The position numbers and the translations under genes were made by a program. Below, one piece after another: positions 1 through 5,597 of a stretch of 6,469 nt of DNA. A model generated the notes under the pieces. The model was not told the DNA's origin. It saw nothing but the letters and a program-made list of their open reading frames with translations, and searched no databases. Numbering within the stretch: position 1 is the stretch's first letter; every line of letters begins with the position of its first letter. This stretch comes from Candidatus Njordarchaeota archaeon (GTDB lineage Archaea > Asgardarchaeota > Njordarchaeia > Njordarchaeales > Njordarchaeaceae): contig JAHKLG010000078.1 of assembly GCA_029856625.1 (NCBI GenBank), positions 1 through 6,469 on the forward strand, written 5' to 3'.

Positions 1-34
1 CTTATTATTAATTTTGCCATATATATGACTATAT

Positions 35-55
35 ATTCTACATTAATTGTAGAAT
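35..55. repeat. 8-bp perfect inverted repeat (operator or hairpin candidate)
   Basis: The arms ATTCTACA (35-42) and TGTAGAAT (48-55) are exact reverse complements separated by the 5-base spacer TTAAT. The repeat lies about 85-100 bases upstream of the TATA box assigned to the Nramp-like gene. It could be the binding site of a dimeric regulator, or an RNA hairpin at the end of a gene lying to the left of the window. No T-run follows it directly, so a classical hairpin-plus-T terminator is not supported. The symmetry is seen directly; any function is inference. Confidence 0.4.
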
Positions 56-131
56 TACCCCATCCTTTCTTTCAAAATATTTTATCGATGTAGTGTTAAT
101 TAAAATATTAAAAAGAGAAAGCTTCATACAT

Positions 132-146
132 AGAAAGATTTAAAAA
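132..146 (+). promoter_or_regulatory. Archaeal BRE/TATA promoter of the Nramp-like gene
   Basis: A TATA-like element TTTAAAAA (139-146) is preceded by the purine-rich stretch AGAAAGA (132-138), which fits a TFB recognition element. Archaeal transcription normally starts about 22-27 bases after the box, so a start near 168-173 is predicted. That would give a leader of roughly 50 bases before the ATG at 221. A second AT-rich TATA-like stretch at about 100-114 is less well placed. The assignment rests on motif and position only. Confidence 0.5.
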
Positions 147-220
147 GATTTTTTCGGTAGGATTTCTCTGATTTCGCTACAATAAATTGAATTGCTGAAT
201 AATAATTCTAGGGATGTAAA

Positions 221-1729
221 ATGCCAGATTCTTCCGTAATCTTGGGAAGACTCGAAGAGCCCTGGGAAGTTAAGGACCTGCCCAAATTCCCTGGTTGGGC
301 TGCAATGTTTGGCCCTGGTTTAGTATGGGCGGGTCTTTCTCAGGGGAGTGGCGAGCTAATCTGGTGGCCCTATATAGTGGCGAAATATGGTACATATTTC
401 TTAGGCTGGTTATTCTTCTTCGCATTCTTACAGTACTGGATTAACTTAGAGATAGCAAGATACACAATGGCTACTGGAGAATCAATTTATGAGGAATTCC
501 ATAGACTCCACCACTTATATGGCTGGCTTATGTTTATATTGGTATTCATTGTGTCATTCTGGATAGCTGGGTACATCTCTGGTGGAATCGAGGCCCTAGT
601 ATACGCTGCGGGCAACTGGCCATTCCCTGGGAATCATGAACTAGCGACTAGATTCTGGGCCACAATTGGTATATGGATTGTTCTGATAATCTTCTTATTA
701 GGACCCGTAGCCTACAAGATTGTCGAAATAGTAGAGGCTGTCGCTGCCTTAGCGAGCTTCTTCGGAATGTTAATTGCAGCTGTATCCATTCCAGCAGTAG
801 CTAAAGTAGCCGGTACTTACTTTGCCTCTCTATTCACCCCCCACTTACCCTTGGTTGGTTTCACATGGCATGATCCCAACCCCATAACTCCTAGAACCGT
901 TACATGGGATCCCGCTGATGCTGCTGTTTTAGTAACGATGATCTGTTATACGGGTGCTGGAGGCTTCTGGAACCTTTATTACTCCTTCTGGGTAAGAGAT
1001 AAGAATGCTGCAATGTCTGCTTTAATCGGGCGAGTCACAAGCCCATTAACTGGAGAACCAGAAGCGATTCCAGCAATTGGTTATGGATTCTCCGAGAAGG
1101 ATTTAACTGAATGGGATATGTGGATTAAATGGTTATGGGTTGATAATGCTTTCGGCGTGATCTTTAACCTAATAACGATTATCCTTACAACAATTCTTAC
1201 ATACGCTGTCTTGTTCCCTCAGGGACTCGTGCCAGGCACTGGATTTAAATTATTAAAGTGGCAGGCAGAATGGTTCGGAACAATTTGGGGTGGTGTCGGT
1301 AGGATTGCTCTATGGATTCTAGCATTCTTCTTCCTAACCGATACATATATCACTGGTCTTGATGGTATCGCAAGAACTACGGCGAGCAATCTCTTCGTTA
1401 ACATTCCTGAGGTCAAGGAGAGAATCGATTACAGCAAATTATACTATATAATAGTTGGTTTATTCACAATAATTGCCACCATTGAGGTATGGATCCAGAA
1501 GCCCGGAGCACTACTGATATTAACTGGTGTTGGGAACCTATTAATCATGTGCATCTACGCCACGGTCTTCCTGTATTCTCATTGGTTCTGGTTGCCTAAA
1601 GTTCACCCAGCTGGTAAGGCTATCAGACCGTCATGGATATCATTCATCTTCCTATTGATCGCAGCGGTGTTCTTCTGGTATGCGTTCTTAGGCATTTATG
1701 TCCCAGTAAAGATCCTTAAGATTTCATAA
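221..1729 (+). CDS. Nramp-related membrane transporter, non-canonical (GSGE type)
   Basis: This is a 502-residue integral membrane protein with about 11 hydrophobic segments: roughly 29-52, 58-80, 101-130, 147-165, 167-197, 233-257, 303-332, 354-385, 404-424, 429-455 and 470-497. The GPG at 31-33 opens helix 1 as in Nramp (SLC11) transporters. The NLY at 251-253 matches the NLY that follows the Nramp helix-6 MPH motif. By that spacing the metal-coordinating DPGN of helix 1 is GSGE (42-45) here, and helix-6 MPH is GFW (248-250). Canonical proteins move Mn2+ or Fe2+ with protons; this one lacks those ligands, so the substrate is unknown. A hydrophilic stretch at about 259-300 separates the two halves. 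ATG 221 is the first ATG after an in-frame TAG at 209-211; its upstream GGGATG is a weak ribosome site. The gene appears to be transcribed alone, since T-rich tracts follow. The superfamily is fairly sure, the substrate is not. Confidence 0.8.
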   Translation: MPDSSVILGRLEEPWEVKDLPKFPGWAAMFGPGLVWAGLSQGSGELIWWPYIVAKYGTYFLGWLFFFAFLQYWINLEIARYTMATGESIYEEFHRLHHLYGWLMFILVFIVSFWIAGYISGGIEALVYAAGNWPFPGNHELATRFWATIGIWIVLIIFLLGPVAYKIVEIVEAVAALASFFGMLIAAVSIPAVAKVAGTYFASLFTPHLPLVGFTWHDPNPITPRTVTWDPADAAVLVTMICYTGAGGFWNLYYSFWVRDKNAAMSALIGRVTSPLTGEPEAIPAIGYGFSEKDLTEWDMWIKWLWVDNAFGVIFNLITIILTTILTYAVLFPQGLVPGTGFKLLKWQAEWFGTIWGGVGRIALWILAFFFLTDTYITGLDGIARTTASNLFVNIPEVKERIDYSKLYYIIVGLFTIIATIEVWIQKPGALLILTGVGNLLIMCIYATVFLYSHWFWLPKVHPAGKAIRPSWISFIFLLIAAVFFWYAFLGIYVPVKILKIS

Positions 1730-1746
1730 AAACTGCTCATTCATCA

Positions 1747-1759
1747 TTTTTTCTTTTTT
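1747..1759 (+). terminator. T-run terminator after the Nramp-like gene
   Basis: The tract is six T, one C, six T, starting 17 bases after the stop codon of the Nramp-like gene. Archaeal RNA polymerase terminates at such U-runs without needing a hairpin, and no stem precedes it. Termination is inferred from base composition and position. Confidence 0.55.
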
Positions 1760-1787
1760 GAAAATCTGGACAGAATACGAATTCATA

Positions 1788-1812
1788 TTCTTTTTTATTT
1801 CTTCTTCTCCTC
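1788..1812 (+). terminator. Second pyrimidine/T-rich tract, back-up terminator
   Basis: This is a 25-base tract of T and C with a single A, including a run of six T at 1791-1796. It lies 28 bases after the first T-run and just before the zinc-ribbon gene. Tandem T-tracts are common at archaeal 3' ends and would strengthen termination of the Nramp-like transcript. It could instead form the pyrimidine-rich leader of the next gene. Confidence 0.35.
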
Positions 1813-1834
1813 GATTATATTGGTTAGAGGTTTT

Positions 1835-1839
1835 GGAGG
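1835..1839 (+). promoter_or_regulatory. Shine-Dalgarno GGAGG fixing the start at 1847
   Basis: A perfect archaeal ribosome-binding site GGAGG ends 7 bases before ATG 1847. It decides the start: the frame is open back to a TTG at 1820, but that start would put this site inside the coding region and add nine residues ahead of the conserved part. The bases between site and ATG belong to an 8-bp palindrome GAAGCTTC (1839-1846), probably by chance. Confidence 0.75.
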
Positions 1840-1846
1840 AAGCTTC

Positions 1847-2062
1847 ATGACTAAGAAGAAAACTTTTGATATTTCTCAGATCCCCCCGCATTCTCACTGT
1901 TTGTGGTGTAGAAAACCGATTCCCCAGGGAAAACTTTTCTGTTCAATTAAGTGTGAGAGAGAGTATAAGCGGTGGAGGCGAAAGAGGGATTTTCTGAGCT
2001 TCTTATACCTTGCCGTTGGTTTTATATTGATGATGATTGCTTTATTTCTCATAGGTCGTTAA
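1847..2062 (+). CDS. Small zinc-ribbon protein with C-terminal membrane anchor (DUF2116-like)
   Basis: This is a 71-residue protein. Residues 15-36 hold the pattern PHSHCLWC then FCSIKC, giving four cysteines at 18, 21, 32 and 36 (CxxC and CxxxC), the layout of a treble-clef zinc ribbon. A very basic stretch (38-47, RxYKRWRRKR) comes next, followed by one hydrophobic helix (about 49-69) that nearly reaches the C-terminus. The basic flank predicts the zinc ribbon on the cytoplasmic side by the positive-inside rule. This combination matches the archaeal DUF2116 family, whose function is not established. The zinc ribbon might bind nucleic acid, ribosomes or a partner protein near the membrane, but that is inference. 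The stop lies 10 bases before the next ATG, so the two genes are almost certainly co-transcribed. Confidence 0.8.
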   Translation: MTKKKTFDISQIPPHSHCLWCRKPIPQGKLFCSIKCEREYKRWRRKRDFLSFLYLAVGFILMMIALFLIGR

Positions 2063-2072
2063 GGGTGTCAGA

Positions 2073-2558
2073 ATGTTCCGAGGCCCCCCTAGATTAATCT
2101 ATATTCGGTGGCTCGGCGCATTGTGCAGTGGTGTTCCCTTAGGTCTATTAATTGGGCTATTAATTGTTCTTAGAAGCTTAACCCTTGAAACATTTCTATG
2201 GAGTACCTCGCATTTTCTCCCATTAATCTTCTTCGGATATTTTCTTGACATAGTATATAATAGGATTCCGAAAATTTCTAAGGTAAGATACCCGATTGTT
2301 AAGATAGGTGCTGGTTGGTTAATTTCCTACCCAGTATCGCAAGTAATTGGTGATTTAGCTTATTATATTTTATCTAGAGATCCATCATATATAGTTCTTT
2401 ATGTGCAGTATCCTTCAGGCATGTTGATATCGCTCATTCTCTTGGCGCTTGTTTATGCGTTCTTTTTCTATGCTGTGTACATGATTACTCTTAGATGGTA
2501 TCTTGTGAGAAAACTAAAACCCTATCTGCCCCCTAGGCAACCACAGAAGCGACTTTAA
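2073..2558 (+). CDS. Hypothetical four-helix membrane protein
   Basis: This is a 161-residue protein that I do not recognise. It has four hydrophobic segments at about 13-33, 41-62, 76-100 and 115-142. The N-terminus (MFRGPPRLIYIRW) and the C-terminal tail (141-161, RWYLVRKLKP then proline- and lysine-rich) are both basic, which predicts that both ends are cytoplasmic. Helix 3 contains a proline (P87) and ends in an acidic, tyrosine-rich stretch (DLAYY, 94-98). No catalytic or metal-binding motif is visible. Translation should start at ATG 2073, with GGGTG (2063-2067) five bases upstream. The 10-base gap to the zinc-ribbon gene makes them an operon, so the two may act in one membrane complex; that is inference from spacing only. 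Confidence 0.72.
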   Translation: MFRGPPRLIYIRWLGALCSGVPLGLLIGLLIVLRSLTLETFLWSTSHFLPLIFFGYFLDIVYNRIPKISKVRYPIVKIGAGWLISYPVSQVIGDLAYYILSRDPSYIVLYVQYPSGMLISLILLALVYAFFFYAVYMITLRWYLVRKLKPYLPPRQPQKRL

Positions 2559-2560
2559 AT
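2545..2560 (+). promoter_or_regulatory. TATA-like promoter overlapping the upstream stop codon
   Basis: The TATA-type sequence TTTAAAT (2554-2560) contains the last codon and TAA stop of the membrane-protein gene, with purine-rich GAAGCGA upstream (2546-2552). A start about 25 bases downstream falls near 2580-2585, leaving a leader of roughly 15-20 bases before ATG 2600. This would let the 497-residue gene be transcribed separately from the small operon ahead of it, although read-through across the 41-base gap is equally possible. Confidence 0.4.
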
Positions 2561-2599
2561 TCATAATATGCACACCATAGACTTCATGGGAAGATAGAA

Positions 2600-4093
2600 A
2601 TGATTAAACTTGATGAGTTATACCTAATGATTAGAGAGAAGAATTATTTGCTTGAGAAAAGCCTTCTATTGTTACCTAGCATAGCTTATGGTTATAAAGA
2701 TATTTATAAAGAATTGAGTGAAAGAATTAATGAACTTGGTCGCCGTAGCTTAGTATTATTAGCTGAAGCTTCCTTGTTCCTAAATGATATGGAAACCTTT
2801 TCTAGGCTCAAAGAGCTCTTCCATTTCTGGTTCCGCAAGGATCCGAAGGAAATCCTTGAATTATATGCATTTATGGTTAATTATCAAGCGAGAAAAACTG
2901 ATTCTGACACGACAGATATTATTAACAAGGCGTTATCTCTAGTGAAAAATTTGATTATAAAAAGGAGGATAAGGGAGCGTGAGGCAAACCTATTTTTCGA
3001 ATTATTCTTTAGATACGCGTCACTATTTGGCACAGAGCTAGACACAGTTCTCTTGAGCATCATGAATCTTTATGAAGAGGCCTTCTCTCCTTATAGTTTT
3101 TACCAGGTTTTAACAGCTTATCTAAGGCATTCGGCCTTTATACCCCCTCCTAAGACTACAGTGATGAGGATTTATGATGATATTTACCCGAAGATAAGTT
3201 TAGAAGACCCCTTCTTAATCCCCCTTATAAGTTCATTGGTTCTCGCACTGAATAGTATTGGTCGCGAGGATTTATCCAATAAGCTCATTGAGGAGCTTTT
3301 AAATAAATGGATTGTTCAGCGTGATCCTTCTTCTCTATTTAATTACTCACGGTCTATTCTGGGAAGATGTGGCTTGTTGTTTGCACTAACTACGAAGAAA
3401 TCTTTAGATAGATTCTTATCTGAGGCTAATAGCACTTTAAGGGATTTGTATGATCTCGTGAAATACGTTAATGAGTTTTATCTAGCGGTATCATCTGGCG
3501 AGAAATTCTCTATAAATGATATAGAGGAATTCTTGGAGTATGCGAAAAACATTCTGGAAGAGTCTGTTGGTGAAAGGGAGATCATGGAGGATCCTCTCTT
3601 GTATTTAGAGAGCGTGATAAGTAATGTTACAGAAGCAATAGATTCTCTGATAAATAATGTTTATAGCAGCATGCTAATCACTCATAGTTTCTCAAAGTAT
3701 CGGGAACTCATAGAATTTCTTAAAAAGATTTGCGATGATACCCCTGAGATAGAAATTGGTTTCCGACTCCGATTGAAGAATTCGATCGCTATGTTATCAG
3801 CTCCTATTGACAAGAATAATTCCTTAAAGGAGTTCCAAAAGAGTGGAGAATCAATTACTAAAATTTGTAGAAAGGATAAAGAGTGCGTAGCTTGGCTTTC
3901 TAATGATTTAGGGGTAAAACTTGGTTACGCATTAGCACTAACCGAAGATAATTCTTTCATGAAGTTAGCCCATTATATTTTAACTAATAAGTATGTGAAT
4001 AGAAAACAGTTCATTAGGGGATTTGCATCAAGCCTTTATGGCGTGATAAGTATTACTAAATTCGGTAAAAAGTATAGAGACTTAATCCAATAG
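2600..4093 (+). CDS. Hypothetical all-helical protein, possible alpha-solenoid
   Basis: This is a 497-residue soluble-looking protein that I cannot assign to a family. It has no signal peptide, no clear membrane segment, no nucleotide-binding loop and no metal-binding cysteine cluster. It appears almost wholly helical. Leucine-rich amphipathic stretches recur, for example about 49-76 (SLVLLAEASLFL then ETFSRLKELF), 105-120, 128-160, 204-235, 268-297 and 304-322. That suggests paired helices of a TPR- or HEAT-like scaffold, although no repeat consensus is clean. ATG 2600 is preceded only by the weak purine-rich GGGAAGATAG (2588-2597), and the nearest upstream ATG (2586) hits a stop after three codons. 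Coding looks intact from end to end. The gene is 41 bases from the upstream membrane-protein gene and ends 18 bases from the convergent asparagine-synthase-like gene. A scaffold or partner-binding role is a guess. Confidence 0.7.
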   Translation: MIKLDELYLMIREKNYLLEKSLLLLPSIAYGYKDIYKELSERINELGRRSLVLLAEASLFLNDMETFSRLKELFHFWFRKDPKEILELYAFMVNYQARKTDSDTTDIINKALSLVKNLIIKRRIREREANLFFELFFRYASLFGTELDTVLLSIMNLYEEAFSPYSFYQVLTAYLRHSAFIPPPKTTVMRIYDDIYPKISLEDPFLIPLISSLVLALNSIGREDLSNKLIEELLNKWIVQRDPSSLFNYSRSILGRCGLLFALTTKKSLDRFLSEANSTLRDLYDLVKYVNEFYLAVSSGEKFSINDIEEFLEYAKNILEESVGEREIMEDPLLYLESVISNVTEAIDSLINNVYSSMLITHSFSKYRELIEFLKKICDDTPEIEIGFRLRLKNSIAMLSAPIDKNNSLKEFQKSGESITKICRKDKECVAWLSNDLGVKLGYALALTEDNSFMKLAHYILTNKYVNRKQFIRGFASSLYGVISITKFGKKYRDLIQ

Positions 4094-4111
4094 ATGGCTT
4101 AAAGAATTATT

Positions 4112-5566
4112 TTACAGTCTCGAGATTCTATCTAAGATTCCTATTTCTCTGGCCTTTAATTTTATAAAGTCTTTTAGAGAATAACCCATTTTCCTGGCTA
4201 TTCTTTTCATTACCCTTGTTACTCCGCTTCCATACTGAACTGCTTTCTTCGGTTTTTCACAGACCTCTCTAGGCAATCCAATTTTCTTTCCCAAGACCCT
4301 GAGAACGTATTTTCGCTGAGAATCTCTTATCTTGTATTCCATCGGTGTTTTGAATGCTACTCTGATAACGGAAATGTCTAGATATGGATATCTTGCCTCA
4401 ACGCTATTAGCCATTAAACAATGATCATCTCTCTCTAGGTTGTTTAAGTAGAGATTCTTAAAATCATTAATCATATCCTCTTCTGGGTTCGGAGAACGTA
4501 AATACTTTGCATAACCACCGAATAACTCGTCCGCTCCCTGACCAGAAAATACTACTCTGAAACCTTCTTCCCGGACCTTCTCGGCTGTGGCGTATAGTGG
4601 CATTCCTATTAACACTTTTAGTGGATCAGCTTCATCTATTGCTTTAATCGTCTTAATCATTAATTCTTCTAATTCTTCCTCTCTTAATACTCTAACTTTA
4701 TGAGGCAATCTAAGAATATTGGCTACTTTCATTGCCCAAAGCAGGTCATGGGAGTCCTCAAAACCAGTTGAAAATAATGTTATATCTAATCCCTGATCCT
4801 TAGATATTTTAGCAATAATAGAACTATCAATACCACCAGAGAAAAGTATTCCAATTGGGTCATAAGCTCTAGAAATAATTGAGTCAGTCAATGCTTTCTC
4901 TAATTCCTTAACCAAATTATCAAGATTACGCTCCTTCTTAACATCACCGAGCCAATCGTTCATGTCAAAAACTTTCTCAACAGAGAAACCATCCTCCTCT
5001 ATTACCAGTCTATACCCTGGAGGAAGCCTATGCATCTCATGCACAAACTTTCTCAAAGCTTTTCTCTCAGAAGCAAATAAGATGATGTTGTCTCCAATAC
5101 CATAGAATAGTGGACGGAGGCCTAAGAAATCCCTATATACTAATATCTTAGATTTCGCTGCATCATATATCGCGAACGAGAATCCCCCTATAATGCGATT
5201 TAGGGAATTCTGCTCAAAAGCATGGAGAATAACTTCTACGTTTGCATTAGTAGAAAACTTATGCCCCTTTTTCTCGAGCTCTTCTCTCAGCTCTTGATAA
5301 TTATATACCCATCCATCGCAGACAATCCATAATTTCTGGTTCTCATTAGCAATTATCCCTGGATATCTGCCAGAAATAGCTAACATGTTATACCCGATTC
5401 CGATTCGCCCTCTAATAGACGGGATATCTGACTCATCAATCCTCCGTCCATCAATTATATAACCAGAATAATCGGGTCCCCTATGCTTTATCATAAGAAG
5501 CATTTTCCCTAGAAGAAAACCAGCTCTTCTCTCTAAAAAATCATATATTCCCGCAATACCACACAA
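4112..5566 (-). CDS. Asparagine-synthase family protein with degenerate glutamine site
   Basis: This 484-residue protein has the two-domain layout of AsnB: an N-terminal Ntn glutaminase-type domain (about 2-190) and a C-terminal ATP-dependent synthetase domain (about 215-484). Counting the initiator Met as 1, the glutaminase half keeps C2, HRGPD (28-32) and GGFSFAIYD (127-135). The synthetase half keeps the PP-loop SGGIDSS (243-249), SGQGADELFGGY (341-352) and the lysine-rich KPKKAVQYGSG (438-448). It is shorter than E. coli AsnB (554). AsnB makes asparagine from aspartate, ATP and glutamine. Here the residues aligned with the glutamine-binding Arg49, Asn74, Glu76 and Asp98 appear to be M61, D84, W86 and N109, and Q343 replaces Glu348. 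The reaction, amide donor and acceptor are therefore uncertain, and asnB is a family label only. The TTG start at 5566 exposes C2 after Met removal. It is the second gene of an operon, 31 bases after the membrane-protein gene. Confidence 0.85.
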   Translation of the reverse strand: MCGIAGIYDFLERRAGFLLGKMLLMIKHRGPDYSGYIIDGRRIDESDIPSIRGRIGIGYNMLAISGRYPGIIANENQKLWIVCDGWVYNYQELREELEKKGHKFSTNANVEVILHAFEQNSLNRIIGGFSFAIYDAAKSKILVYRDFLGLRPLFYGIGDNIILFASERKALRKFVHEMHRLPPGYRLVIEEDGFSVEKVFDMNDWLGDVKKERNLDNLVKELEKALTDSIISRAYDPIGILFSGGIDSSIIAKISKDQGLDITLFSTGFEDSHDLLWAMKVANILRLPHKVRVLREEELEELMIKTIKAIDEADPLKVLIGMPLYATAEKVREEGFRVVFSGQGADELFGGYAKYLRSPNPEEDMINDFKNLYLNNLERDDHCLMANSVEARYPYLDISVIRVAFKTPMEYKIRDSQRKYVLRVLGKKIGLPREVCEKPKKAVQYGSGVTRVMKRIARKMGYSLKDFIKLKAREIGILDRISRL

Positions 5567-5571
5567 AAAAA

Positions 5572-5576
5572 CCACC
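5572..5576 (-). promoter_or_regulatory. Ribosome-binding site GGTGG for the TTG start at 5566
   Basis: Read on the minus strand, GGTGG sits five bases before the TTG at 5566-5564, separated by part of a seven-T run. It pairs with the archaeal 16S rRNA tail and supports internal initiation at this TTG rather than at the distant in-frame TTG at 5623, which lies inside the upstream gene. A GTG inside this site (5575-5573) is also in frame, but it would leave three residues between the initiator Met and the catalytic cysteine. Confidence 0.65.
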
Positions 5577-5597
5577 AAAAAGTTATAGGGGTGTGAA

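Noticed and set aside
74..83. AAAATATTTT palindrome as a regulator site
   Set aside because: Short pure A/T palindromes are expected by chance in DNA this AT-rich.
1..93. Open frame from the left edge to a TAG at 91-93, about 30 codons, possibly the tail of an upstream gene
   Set aside because: No domain or codon signal is visible, the stretch is strongly AT-rich, and a frame this short can be open by chance. It also contains the 8-bp inverted repeat. Left sequence would be needed to decide.
1219..1416. Minus-strand 65-residue open frame inside the Nramp-like gene
   Set aside because: It lies fully opposite a well-supported coding region, has no ribosome site or recognisable protein pattern, and looks like an antisense shadow.
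1815..1821. TTATATT as the TATA box of the zinc-ribbon gene
   Set aside because: A start 22-27 bases downstream would fall at or next to the ATG and exclude the strong ribosome-binding site, so the real promoter is probably further upstream or is read-through.
1820..1846. TTG 1820 as the start of the zinc-ribbon protein (80 residues)
   Set aside because: A perfect GGAGG at 1835-1839 lies seven bases before ATG 1847, and the extra nine residues are not part of the zinc ribbon.
1839..1846. GAAGCTTC palindrome between ribosome site and start codon
   Set aside because: An 8-bp palindrome with no loop cannot fold as a hairpin and is probably coincidental.
2026..2037. TGATGATGA resembling a box C of an archaeal C/D guide RNA
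   Set aside because: It lies inside the coding region for the membrane helix, and no CTGA box D follows at a suitable distance.
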